Assembly: GCA_007134725.1 (NCBI GenBank)
Contig: SLKF01000033.1
Location: 1-9,514 of the forward strand
DNA length: 9,514 bases
Reading direction: 5' to 3'
Source of the DNA: Clostridiales bacterium
GTDB taxonomy: Bacteria > Bacillota > Clostridia > Peptostreptococcales > T1SED10-28
The notes under the pieces were generated by a model that saw only the letters and a list, made by a program, of their open reading frames with translations, was not told the origin of the DNA and ran no database searches. Shown here piece by piece: positions 1 to 6,388 of the stretch. A program made the translations under genes and the position numbers. Positions within the stretch are counted from its first letter, which is position 1; each line of letters begins with the position of its first letter.

Positions 1-707
1 TTCAGATTGTGAGCCAATTCGATTAGGGTCCCTCCGGATATACTAAAGTCATCTACGATTATTGCATTTTTCCCCTCCACATCACCGATGACTTCTATGA
101 TTTTCGCTTGTTCTTCGTGATCTACTCTTTCTTTATCAGCTATGGCCACCGGTAATTTTAAAAACTTGCCATATTTTCTTGCCTCTTTAGCGAAACCCGA
201 ATCTGGAGATACGATTACCTGATTATCAATATTCAATGTTTTAATGTATTCACCGATTATCGGCAAGGCAAATAAGTGGTCCACCGGTTTTTTAAAAAAT
301 CCCTGGACTTGAGGACTATGCAAATCCATTGCAACAATTCGGTCAGCCCCGGCTAACTCTATACATTCTGCACAAACTCTTCCTCTTATGGAAACCCTGG
401 GTTCATCTTTTTTATCGCCCTTGGCATAGGAAAAATAGGGCATAATCAATGTCACGCGACTGGCACTGGCTCTTTTAAATGCATCCAGCCAAAAGAGAAT
501 TTCGGTAAACTCATTATTGGGGAAAAGTCCGATGGATTGGACTAAATATACTTCTTTTTCTCTGACGGTCTCTTCAATCTTCACATAGGTATTTCCTTCA
601 GTAAAAGTAATAACTTTGGATTTTCCCGGTGCCACGCCTAAATAGCTGCATATTTTCTCAGCAAATTCTTTCCCGCTGCTACCTGCGAAAATTTTGATTT
701 CCTCCAT
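1..707 (-). CDS. prs: Ribose-phosphate pyrophosphokinase (PRPP synthetase), C-terminus cut off by the window edge
   Basis: Cytosolic enzyme making PRPP from ribose-5-phosphate and ATP for nucleotide, His, Trp and NAD synthesis. I translated it from an ATG at 707 preceded by GGGAGG seven bases upstream; 235 codons are visible of about 315 usual, so roughly 80 residues are missing. Seen: MDLHSPQVQGFF at about 127-138 with the conserved His130, the catalytic flexible-loop residues in ADKER (Lys192, Arg194), and the PRPP-binding loop DDFSISGGT at 219-227. The usual ATP-contacting RQD(K/R)K segment reads KGDKKDEPR at 96-104. I recall this variant from a distinct Prs subgroup, so it is probably functional but divergent. 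It lies 50 nt after def and is the last visible gene of the ridA-racemase-def-prs run, with no terminator between. Confidence 0.9.
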   Translation of the reverse strand, partial: MEEIKIFAGSSGKEFAEKICSYLGVAPGKSKVITFTEGNTYVKIEETVREKEVYLVQSIGLFPNNEFTEILFWLDAFKRASASRVTLIMPYFSYAKGDKKDEPRVSIRGRVCAECIELAGADRIVAMDLHSPQVQGFFKKPVDHLFALPIIGEYIKTLNIDNQVIVSPDSGFAKEARKYGKFLKLPVAIADKERVDHEEQAKIIEVIGDVEGKNAIIVDDFSISGGTLIELAHNL

Positions 708-757
708 TTTTTGCCCTCCCTTTATCAGTACTTCTTTATCATAAGAATATGCTTTAC

Positions 758-1258
758 CTAAGCTTTCTGTTTATTCTTATTGATCCTAAAGGATTTGTTG
801 TCAATGGCCTTTTGAACGGCCAGTATTCCATCAAGATGATCGTATTCATGTTGGATCAGTTCCGACAAATCCCCGGTAAATTCTAATACACAGTCCTTCC
901 AAGCTAGGTCTTTATAAAAGATTTTACATTTTTGATACCGATGCACCTTCACTTCCAATCCGGGAAAACTCATACAGTCGTCCCACACCTCAAATTGCTG
1001 CTCATCGATAAACTCTAATCGGGGATTGATTATGGCAATAGGTTCGTCATTCAAGTTCATATAGATGATTCGGTAATGTTCGTTGATCTGGGGCGCTGCT
1101 ATGGCTCTTGCAAATCCGAAGGCTTTTCTAAAATCCATGATCGTATCATGTAAATCGGCAATGATTTGCTTTGCTTTTCCAACTTCGCCCTTGGAGATTT
1201 CTTTAGAGACCTTGTACAGCTTTTCATCCCCTAATAACAGTATTTCTTTTACAGCCAT
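758..1258 (-). CDS. def: Peptide deformylase (divergent motif I)
   Basis: Metalloenzyme that removes the formyl group from nascent protein N-termini. 166 aa, the usual size. Motif III is intact as QHEYDHLDG (His137, Glu138, His141). Motif II reads DDCMSFP with metal ligand Cys95 instead of the usual EGCLS. Motif I reads ARAIAAPQ (Gln57) instead of GxGLAAPQ, so both glycines of the first motif are replaced. All three metal ligands and the catalytic Glu are present, so activity is likely, but this is a divergent copy and could be an accessory deformylase. The ATG at 1258 follows AAAGGAGG, an excellent ribosome binding site. It sits 31 nt after the racemase gene and 50 nt before prs, so it is probably co-transcribed with them. 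Confidence 0.9.
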   Translation of the reverse strand: MAVKEILLLGDEKLYKVSKEISKGEVGKAKQIIADLHDTIMDFRKAFGFARAIAAPQINEHYRIIYMNLNDEPIAIINPRLEFIDEQQFEVWDDCMSFPGLEVKVHRYQKCKIFYKDLAWKDCVLEFTGDLSELIQHEYDHLDGILAVQKAIDNKSFRINKNKQKA

Positions 1259-1289
1259 GTTTCCCCCTCCTTTAATACTTTAAATAAAC

Positions 1290-1982
1290 TTACTTTAGGA
1301 TTTGCTCCACCGCTTTTCTGGCATGCAATGTGGTCGTATCAAATACAGGAAGATCACTATCTTTTTCCTTGATCAGAAGGGGAATTTCCGTACAACCTAA
1401 AATTACGCCTTCTGCCCCCGCTTTTTTAAGATTTTGTATGATTTCTTGAAATCTTTGACGGGACTCTTCTTTTAGGATTCCGGCAATTAATTCTTGATAA
1501 ATGATTTTATGAATGATTTTTCTATCCTCTTCCTTGGGGATAAGCACATTTATTCCATGTTTTTCTTTTAGTCTCCCGGTATAAAAATCTTCCTCCATGG
1601 TAAAACGGGTTCCTAGAAGACCCACCGTACTCATATTCTTCACTTTAATTTCTTCCGCCGTTGCATCGGCGATATGTAGCAACGGAATTTTTATACTCTT
1701 TTGAACCTCTGTGGCCATCTTATGCATGGTATTTGTGCAAATTATTATTAGATCAGCCCCTGCATTTTCCAATTTCACTGCAATATCAATCATTTTAAAT
1801 GTTAACAGTTCCCATCTTCCTTCGTGCTGCAATTTTTCAAATTCAGCAAAGTCTACGGAATACATGATACTTTTACAAGAATGGGATTCTCCTAATTTTT
1901 CCTTAATAATCTCATTAGTAATCCGATAATACTCCAGTGAAGATTCCCAACTCATTCCGCCAATAAAACCGATGGTTTTCAT
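1290..1982 (-). CDS. Aspartate/glutamate racemase family amino-acid racemase (YgeA-like)
   Basis: PLP-independent two-cysteine racemase of 230 aa. The two catalytic cysteines lie in CTNTMHK (Cys82) and GCTEIPLL (Cys197). The N-terminus IGFIGGMSWESS, the central LLHIADAT and GLLGTRFTME, and the C-terminal LPVFDTTTLHA match the Escherichia coli YgeA type closely in length and motif order, as far as I recall that protein. YgeA-type enzymes racemise several amino acids, so the substrate (Asp, Glu, homoserine or other) cannot be read from sequence. The ATG at 1982 follows AGGAGG with a 7-nt spacer. It lies 27 nt after ridA and 31 nt before def, in one operon. Next to RidA and an amino-acid reductase subunit further upstream, it fits amino-acid catabolism. 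Confidence 0.88.
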   Translation of the reverse strand: MKTIGFIGGMSWESSLEYYRITNEIIKEKLGESHSCKSIMYSVDFAEFEKLQHEGRWELLTFKMIDIAVKLENAGADLIIICTNTMHKMATEVQKSIKIPLLHIADATAEEIKVKNMSTVGLLGTRFTMEEDFYTGRLKEKHGINVLIPKEEDRKIIHKIIYQELIAGILKEESRQRFQEIIQNLKKAGAEGVILGCTEIPLLIKEKDSDLPVFDTTTLHARKAVEQILK

Positions 1983-2009
1983 TCACTTTCCTCCTATCTA
2001 TATGGCTTC

Positions 2010-2390
2010 CTAACTTCTTCTGGCAATCAGTTCAATTTCCACCTGGGCTTCCAGGGGTAATTCTTTAACGCCAATCGTTGTTCGTGCAGGATACGGTGTT
2101 GAAAACTGTTTTTCATAAACTCCATTCATCTCGTGAAAGTTCCTCATATCCGTTAAAAAAACTTTTACCTTTATTACATCATCGGAAGTCAAACCTGCGG
2201 CATCTAAAACATTAAACAAATTAATGAAGCACTGCTCGGTTTGAGCGGTTATATCCCCTTCCACAAGTTTTCCGGTGTTGGAATCTATGGGAGTCTGTCC
2301 CGATAGGAAAACCAGATCCCCGGCTTGTACTGCGTGTGAATACGGACCGACGGCTACTGCTCCTTCTGCACTATAAGCTTTTCTTGTCAT
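2010..2390 (-). CDS. ridA: RidA family reactive enamine/imine deaminase (YjgF/YER057c/UK114)
   Basis: Small cytosolic protein that hydrolyses reactive enamines and imines (2-aminoacrylate and relatives) released by PLP enzymes. 126 aa, the normal length for this trimeric family. Visible hallmarks: AVGPYSHAV near the N-terminus (Tyr17), FLSGQTPID with Gly31, the catalytic arginine in PARTTIGV (Arg103), and the C-terminal LPLEAQVEIELIA with the conserved glutamates at 118 and 120. The ATG at 2390 follows AAGGAGG. It is the first gene of a tight leftward run (ridA, racemase, def, prs) with 27-50 nt gaps. A 372-nt non-coding stretch lies upstream and should hold the promoter. Confidence 0.93.
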   Translation of the reverse strand: MTRKAYSAEGAVAVGPYSHAVQAGDLVFLSGQTPIDSNTGKLVEGDITAQTEQCFINLFNVLDAAGLTSDDVIKVKVFLTDMRNFHEMNGVYEKQFSTPYPARTTIGVKELPLEAQVEIELIARRS

Positions 2391-2606
2391 TACTATTCCT
2401 CCTTAATTTTTTTAAATATACAATTAGCAACCTAATAGGAAATGTTTAAATGACGATGTTCATTTTTTACCAAGATTATTCTCACTCCTTATCGTATTAT
2501 CCATTGAGCTGCGATTAGATCTCTGTATTTTCACAACATTAGACATCTAAAAAACAATCAATTTGATTCCCTCCATCAAAATGTACCATTTTTTATTTAA
2601 TGCTTA

Positions 2607-2661
2607 AGGCTTAGCGACGTCAGAAACGGGGTAAAACCGCCTTCCGATGATTGCTAAGCCT
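2607..2661 (-). ncRNA. Unidentified structured RNA element (long nested hairpin)
   Basis: A perfect 9-bp inverted repeat, AGGCTTAGC at 2607-2615 and GCTAAGCCT at 2653-2661, encloses shorter nested pairings (GTCA with TGAT, GAA with TTC, CGG with CCG), giving one elongated irregular stem-loop. It starts about 15 nt downstream of a TATAAT box on the minus strand, so it is probably read leftwards towards ridA. Neither side has a T-run, so it is not an ordinary intrinsic terminator. I compared it by memory with the preQ1, fluoride, guanidine, glycine, THF and cyclic-di-GMP riboswitch consensus sequences and found no match. It could be a leader regulatory element or a small RNA. Confidence 0.35.
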
Positions 2662-2680
2662 CTGTTATGGGATTACTATA

Positions 2681-2686
2681 ATTATA
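2681..2686 (-). promoter_or_regulatory. Putative sigma-A -10 box for the ridA leader transcript
   Basis: Minus strand reads TATAAT exactly, within an AT-rich tract, with a predicted start about 2674. The -35 position at 17-nt spacing reads TGATCC, a poor match, so the promoter may be weak or need an activator. It is placed to transcribe the hairpin element and then ridA. Confidence 0.4.
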
Positions 2687-2762
2687 TCATATATTTTTTA
2701 ATCGGATCACATATTGCTGAATTTTCCAATAATTTAAATTGACCAAAATCTGATCAACCTTT

Positions 2763-2954
2763 TTAAGAACGGCTTTTTTCCACGTAGGCAAAACCTTTGT
2801 TTACCATTTCCTGCAGATCCTTCGTAGCCATTTGTCGGTATGATCCATTTTCGTCAAGAAGTTTTACTACCTTCCCATCAACTTTAGAAACTTTAGATCT
2901 ATGCTCCTGATTGCCAACTTTAATAACTATAAGGTCCCCATATTCTAAATTCAT
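2763..2954 (-). CDS. Small hypothetical protein (63 aa)
   Basis: I do not recognise this protein. It is 63 aa and starts at ATG 2954 behind AGGGGTGG. It begins MNLEYGDLIVIKV, then a short loop and SKVDGKVVKLLDENGSY, a pattern of short beta strands with glycine turns that recalls small SH3/KOW-like barrels, followed by a helix-like KDLQEMVNKGFAYVEK tail. No cysteine pairs, membrane segment or signal peptide are seen. It lies 41 nt after the HD-domain hydrolase gene on the same strand and is probably co-transcribed with it. The barrel idea is inference from the pattern only. Confidence 0.65.
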   Translation of the reverse strand: MNLEYGDLIVIKVGNQEHRSKVSKVDGKVVKLLDENGSYRQMATKDLQEMVNKGFAYVEKSRS

Positions 2955-2995
2955 TTTGCCACCCCTGTTTCTGTGTTAGATTTAGATGATGTTTC

Positions 2996-3598
2996 TTATT
3001 CTAAATCCTCTAAATTCCATTCTTTGTAAAATTGCTTTAAATATGCTTTCATAAATTCATGTCTTTTTACAGCAATCTGTTTTCCGATGTCGGTATGCAA
3101 ACCGTCCTTAAGTAACAATAGTTTGTCATAAAAGTGAGCAATACTACAATTCTCGTCTCCCTCTTCATATATGACTCTATTTAGTTTGCCCCCATAGGCA
3201 AAAGTTCTGGCAATGGCTATCGCTCCTATGGCTTCCAATCTATCAGCGTCTTGAACAATTTTTCCCTCTAAAGTCTTTGGGATTTTTCCACTTGAATATG
3301 ACATATTCTGAATAATATCCAGTACATGCTCTGTTTGATGACTTGTATAGCCGATATTTAATAATTCTTCTGATAAATTCCTGATTGCTTCATCCACGTC
3401 CGGTGCTACTTTTTTATCAATGATATCGTGGGTTAATCCCGCTAGCTTAATAATTTCTATATCTACATCTTTCACAGTCTTTATACCCATATAATTAGCT
3501 ATTTTCATTACTCTTAAAGAATGTGAAAAATCATGGGCGGTTACTTCCGTATTCAATTTATTGTGTGTATATTCTTTTATTTTTTCTAGCTTTTCCAA
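2996..3598 (-). CDS. HD-domain phosphohydrolase (YpgQ/YedJ-like)
   Basis: 200 aa metal-dependent HD hydrolase. Metal-binding signature residues are visible in order: HDFSHSLRV (His22, His26), LAGLTHDIID (His57-Asp58) and VQDADRLEAIGAIAIARTF (Asp117/Asp119). The last block, DADRLEAIGAIxIARxF, is typical of the YedJ/YpgQ group; Bacillus YpgQ has been described as a nucleoside-triphosphate pyrophosphohydrolase, but the substrate here is unknown. The start is a TTG at 3598 with AAGGGGAG five bases upstream; no in-frame ATG gives a better start. The 63-aa gene follows after 41 nt. The upstream 390 nt hold only tiny reading frames and a promoter. Confidence 0.85.
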   Translation of the reverse strand: MEKLEKIKEYTHNKLNTEVTAHDFSHSLRVMKIANYMGIKTVKDVDIEIIKLAGLTHDIIDKKVAPDVDEAIRNLSEELLNIGYTSHQTEHVLDIIQNMSYSSGKIPKTLEGKIVQDADRLEAIGAIAIARTFAYGGKLNRVIYEEGDENCSIAHFYDKLLLLKDGLHTDIGKQIAVKRHEFMKAYLKQFYKEWNLEDLE

Positions 3599-3630
3599 TA
3601 GATCTCCCCTTCTTTCTAAGTTTAATTTAT

Positions 3631-3793
3631 TCAGGAAAGCTGGAATTTACTAACCATACCGAAAATAAAAACATAAGCCCAAAAAGCAAATAGTTTTTTT
3701 GCCTAATTTCCTTACATAAATTGCTGCAAACGGTATAGCAACAAGCGTTATAAACATGGCTAATATTAAGATGTATTTATTGATAATTTTCAT
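3631..3793 (-). pseudogene. Tiny membrane-protein gene with an apparent frameshift at an A7 run
   Basis: From ATG 3793 the frame encodes a hydrophobic peptide starting MKIINKYILILAMFITLVAI (one membrane segment) and stops at 3650 after 47 codons. If one A of the seven-A run (3694-3700; T7 on the plus strand) is removed, the frame continues as KKLFAFWAYVFIFGMVSKF and ends with TGA at 3633-3631. That gives 53 aa with two membrane segments and a much more natural C-terminus. The ATG overlaps the stop of the preceding reading frame as ATGA, so translation may be coupled. The run of five G immediately before ATG is too close for a normal ribosome binding site. The shift could be a sequencing error, a real mutation or slippage. 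Function unknown. Confidence 0.4.
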
Positions 3794-3930
3794 CCCCCTT
3801 TTTTAAATGAATGAGACTTTTCTTTTACCCTACTTGTACCTGCCCCTTCAAAAAAACTCTTGATAGAACTAGAATGCCCACCTTTATTAATCAGTCCGCA
3901 GATACACTTCCCTCTGTTTATCGTTATCAA
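3790..3930 (-). CDS. Possible small open reading frame, 46 aa, overlapping the tiny membrane-protein gene
   Basis: Open frame from a TTG at 3930 to TGA at 3792-3790, sharing an ATGA overlap with the next frame. The frame is open back to a TAA at 3975-3973, but there is no ATG and no clear ribosome binding site, so it may be the remnant of a longer gene. The peptide contains KCICGLINKGGH and ends in the basic stretch SRVKEKSHSFKKGG. I do not recognise it. The ATGA overlap is the main reason to list it. Confidence 0.25.
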   Translation of the reverse strand: MITINRGKCICGLINKGGHSSSIKSFFEGAGTSRVKEKSHSFKKGG

Positions 3931-3953
3931 CTTCTTTTCAGCATTGTAAGAAA

Positions 3954-3981
3954 AGTATATACTGCTAAAGCTTTATATCAA
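3954..3981 (-). promoter_or_regulatory. Putative sigma-A promoter downstream of the grdE-like gene
   Basis: Minus strand has TTGATA (3981-3976), a 16-nt spacer and TATACT (3959-3954), a good match to the vegetative consensus. It begins seven nt beyond the grdE-like stop codon and would drive the tiny frames and then the HD hydrolase and 63-aa gene as a separate transcript. Confidence 0.45.
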
Positions 3982-3988
3982 TAAGTTG

Positions 3989-5278
3989 TTACCCCGTTGT
4001 GCCCATCTTATTGAAACCCAATTCATTAGTTGCCCCAATAATTGCCTGTATCTCCACTTCGATCCTCCGGTCATTCTTGAAGTCACCTTCAAAACTACTT
4101 GCAACCTTATCCTTATCCGTCGAAAGGATTCTACCAATCACTTTGTCCATAGGAGGTAGCATGATGGTTTCATTGGCATTTCCCGTAGACACTACAGCAT
4201 CCGCTTTAGGATCAGCGTCTGTTAGGGATTGGGAGGAACCATCTCGGCCGGGGTACTCATCCGTTAGAAGTACAGTTTTGATACCCTTCTCCTCAATCTT
4301 CTTGCAATTCATCATCAAATCAGTGTCCGTGTTTCCGTACTCTTCTTTTGAAATGATAACGCCGTGAAACTCAAATTGCTCCGCCAATTTTGCTGTGTAA
4401 TTTGAAGAGCGTTCTTTGTCCTCTAGAGTAACGTTCTCATTGGTGATAATTATCCCGCAGAAATTAATTTCTTTTCCGTGACGTTCAAATAAATCTTCAA
4501 TGATAGGATTATTCAAATGATGATAGGTAGTGTTCTTATCGGAAGCTGCAACACAATTGCCACTGACAACAGCCCCATCCATGATTTCTGTTGGATAGAT
4601 ATAAGTGGGTAGTATTTTTTTTGCGTCCACACCATAAAGATAGGTATCGTGTAGAAGTCCCTGGCTTTGAAGCATGTAAACGTAACCCACCCTCGGCAGT
4701 TCCGGATACTTTTGCTTTTGTTGCTCAAGGGGTAGCGTTTCATAGACGACTTTTTCCCAAGGTATTGCCTCTTTGCATTTTTCACCAATATACCGTGAAA
4801 TTTTTAGGCCAACCCGCCTTAACGCCTCGTCATATTGATGACTTCCTAGGCAAGAAATCGGCTCGCAGTCGAGTACAAGGTTGTTCGTTTTAGAGAAAGG
4901 TGTATACGCCGCTCCCGGACCGGACATGTCTATAATGCCTTCCTTAACCCCAACAATTTTCCCGATGGTCACTACCGTGGAACCGGTAAACACTTTGGTG
5001 ACGCCTTCCCCAACTTGGTTGACACTGCCGATCAAACCGGGAAACAGTTCACCGCTACCTTCCACCTTTACTCTTGGTTCAATTACGTCTCTTACAGAAA
5101 ATAAGCGGACCGATTCCCCTGGTTTTACAATGTCTATTTTGACTTTAGCAATCCGTTTATCTTCCTTAATTTTTTCGATGATTTCGTCTTTGTTAATAAT
5201 TAAAGTGGTGCCGCAAATCATAGTATTATTACCCAAAACCAAATCATCTACCTTTACTTTTTCCAAAGTCAGCTTCAT
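3989..5278 (-). CDS. Glycine/sarcosine/betaine reductase component B alpha/beta proprotein (GrdE/GrdG/GrdI family), orphan
   Basis: 429 aa from ATG 5278, chosen because AAGGAGGAGG lies just upstream and the length matches the family (about 428 aa); a longer in-frame start at 5380 adds a 34-residue non-conserved tail. Family members are made as one chain that cleaves itself before a cysteine to give an alpha subunit with an N-terminal pyruvoyl group that binds the amino-acid substrate. The expected site is visible as SGNCVAASDKN with Cys242. Other matching blocks are MSGPGAAYTPFSKTNNLVL (118-136), PRVGYVYMLQSQGLLHDTY and the C-terminal GATNELGFNKMG. In known grd operons the selenoprotein gamma subunit and components A and C lie nearby; here neither neighbour encodes them. 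Substrate (glycine, sarcosine, betaine or other) cannot be assigned. Confidence 0.87.
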   Translation of the reverse strand: MKLTLEKVKVDDLVLGNNTMICGTTLIINKDEIIEKIKEDKRIAKVKIDIVKPGESVRLFSVRDVIEPRVKVEGSGELFPGLIGSVNQVGEGVTKVFTGSTVVTIGKIVGVKEGIIDMSGPGAAYTPFSKTNNLVLDCEPISCLGSHQYDEALRRVGLKISRYIGEKCKEAIPWEKVVYETLPLEQQKQKYPELPRVGYVYMLQSQGLLHDTYLYGVDAKKILPTYIYPTEIMDGAVVSGNCVAASDKNTTYHHLNNPIIEDLFERHGKEINFCGIIITNENVTLEDKERSSNYTAKLAEQFEFHGVIISKEEYGNTDTDLMMNCKKIEEKGIKTVLLTDEYPGRDGSSQSLTDADPKADAVVSTGNANETIMLPPMDKVIGRILSTDKDKVASSFEGDFKNDRRIEVEIQAIIGATNELGFNKMGTTG

Positions 5279-5433
5279 AATCCTCCTCCTTCTGGATAAT
5301 TCTTTCCTAATCGGACTACCGCTCCGGTGATAGAGTAAAGTCTGAACTAGTATAATATTTTCAAGTTTTAGAACTCCCACAACCGATTAATATTTCCCAA
5401 TTATTCTAAATCCAATTGTAACCCTTCTTTATA

Positions 5434-5673
5434 TTAATTATTTGAGTAATCTATAGTAATATCTACAACCATATATTTAAAATGCCAGTAATAGTTCTGA
5501 ATATTTTTCAAGGCCGTGTCAACCTGCATATTTCTTTGTGTATGGTTTTCGAGAATGTTTCTAGGGTCAGTGACACCTTGACCATATTTTCATCTATAGT
5601 ATCGTGTTGCTAACCCTGTGTTATAGATAGTGATGATGCATCTTAATTTTATATCTGATATTCTTAAACTAAG
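5434..5673 (-). pseudogene. Decayed gene fragment, weakly like the C-terminal end of a TolC-type efflux protein
   Basis: One minus-strand frame reads 27 codons ending in YNTGLATRYYR, then a TGA (5592-5590), then 51 more codons ending at TAA 5436-5434. The second part contains KYGQGVTDPRNILENH and LKNIQNYYWHFKYMVVDI. The spacing of a YxxGLAT-like segment followed by an ALxNIQxYY helix recalls the C-terminal helices of TolC-family proteins, which also occur in some Clostridia next to MacB-type ABC genes. The likeness is weak and by eye. No start codon with a ribosome binding site is present, and one stop interrupts the frame, so I treat it as a remnant. Confidence 0.3.
5554..5577. repeat. Imperfect 24-bp direct repeat, copy 1
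   Basis: Shares 20 of 24 positions with 7164-7187 in the same orientation, with the perfect core gtttctagggt. On the minus strand both copies translate similarly in one frame: GVTDPRNI here and GVANPRNV in the other. The two copies flank the pair of lipoprotein genes. Confidence 0.5.
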
Positions 5674-5709
5674 TTATATAGTAAAGTAATTGATTAGAGC
5701 TATCACTCG

Positions 5710-6342
5710 TTAATCTGAATATTCTACCACAAAAAGGTACACATAATCGTTCTCCTCGATAATGGATTCTACTTCTTCCTCATTGGCGATCCCTTCGCCG
5801 TACATTTCATGGTCTTCATTATAAATGATCCCACCGATGTATTGTTTACCCGGCTCAAGGTTGATAGGCTCATAGATTGTTAGCGTCCGATAGCCGGGTG
5901 CGGGAAGCTCTGTTACGCCCTTGGAGAAACCCTGATTTTGGTTTTCATAGACCGCACTCATACTTAATCTTCCCTCGTCATTATCATAATCCACGGCAAT
6001 CATTCCTTCGCCGCCCATGTATCCACTTAAATCAGGACCAAGTTCGGGCCCCTCGATATATTCTCCATTTTCATAATACTCCAAATCCACTCGGATTTCA
6101 CTTCCCGTGGGAATTTGGTATTGATAGATCCATTCTCCACTATTATCCAACAAAGCCAGTACTCTATTCGTCTCCATTGAGAGGTCCGCCTTTTGAATAT
6201 AGGGGCCTTCGAGATTATCGGAACCCTCCCCTTGACTTTCTTCATTCCCATTACCACAAGCAACCACAAAAAACAACATGGCTCCTAGAATAGTTAACAA
6301 GATCCACTTACTAGTCCATTTTCTCTTCTTTCCTTGATTCAT
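5710..6342 (-). CDS. Predicted lipoprotein (210 aa), function unknown
   Basis: Secreted, membrane-anchored protein. The N-terminus is MNQGKKRKWTSKW (basic), then a hydrophobic core and the lipobox FVVAC with Cys29 as the lipidation site, followed by a Gly/Glu/Ser-rich linker. The mature part is acidic and beta-rich in appearance (repeated Tyr/Gly strands such as YENGEYIEGPELGPDL and GYMGGEGMIAVDYDND), ending with a Glu-rich segment and YVYLFVVEYSD. No catalytic motif or cysteine pair is seen. ATG at 6342 follows GGAGGG with a 5-nt spacer. It lies 46 nt after the other lipoprotein gene, so the two probably form one transcription unit, perhaps with the upstream ABC ATPase. I do not recognise the family. 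Confidence 0.8.
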   Translation of the reverse strand: MNQGKKRKWTSKWILLTILGAMLFFVVACGNGNEESQGEGSDNLEGPYIQKADLSMETNRVLALLDNSGEWIYQYQIPTGSEIRVDLEYYENGEYIEGPELGPDLSGYMGGEGMIAVDYDNDEGRLSMSAVYENQNQGFSKGVTELPAPGYRTLTIYEPINLEPGKQYIGGIIYNEDHEMYGEGIANEEEVESIIEENDYVYLFVVEYSD

Positions 6343-6388
6343 ATAATCCCTCCATTGATAAATTTAATATAGTCATAAAGTATGGAAG

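Larger units (their letters stand above)
2391..2762. other. Non-coding leader region upstream of ridA
   Basis: No convincing gene is present. Reading leftwards it holds: the end of the preceding transcript with a weak, wobble-rich hairpin (2736-2744 pairing with 2752-2760) lacking a good T-run; a TATAAT box; a long hairpin element at 2607-2661; a 5-bp AT-rich hairpin (2556-2568) followed on the minus strand by six T residues (2554-2549), a possible weak terminator; then about 150 nt of AT-rich leader to the ridA start. Two tiny reading frames (13 and 16 codons) lack usable ribosome binding sites and are not called. Confidence 0.5.
5279..5709. other. 430-nt gap between the second lipoprotein gene and the grdE-like gene
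   Basis: No intact gene. On the minus strand it holds a decayed reading frame (5434-5673), one copy of a 24-bp repeat (5554-5577), and the AT-rich leader of the grdE-like gene. A hairpin overlapping the lipoprotein stop codon (5692-5715; GATTA/TAATC plus GAG/CTC) has no T-run, so it is at best a poor terminator. No glycine-riboswitch core was seen in front of the reductase gene. Confidence 0.5.

Noticed and set aside
2432..2473. 13-codon TTG-start leader peptide upstream of ridA
   Set aside because: AAGGAG is about 11 nt from the TTG, too far, and no attenuator-like repeat codons are present.
2736..2760. Hairpin after the 63-aa gene as a terminator
   Set aside because: Stem depends on several wobble pairs and lacks a proper T-run.
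3694..3700. Programmed frameshift like those of IS elements or dnaX
   Set aside because: An A7 run alone without a stimulating stem-loop or upstream Shine-Dalgarno at the right distance is not enough to claim programmed slippage; kept only as a possibility.
4513..4788. 91-codon minus-strand frame inside the grdE-like gene
   Set aside because: Out-of-frame within a well-supported coding region; no independent signals.
4881..5330. 149-codon plus-strand open frame over the grdE-like gene
   Set aside because: Antisense shadow of a clear gene; no ribosome binding site and no recognisable protein features.
5279..5380. Longer start of the grdE-like protein at 5380
   Set aside because: No ribosome binding site there, whereas ATG 5278 has AAGGAGGAGG and gives the family length.
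5877..6293. 138-codon plus-strand open frame over the second lipoprotein gene
   Set aside because: Antisense shadow; the product is rich in Arg, His, Pro and Leu as expected from the reverse of Gly/Glu/Tyr codons.
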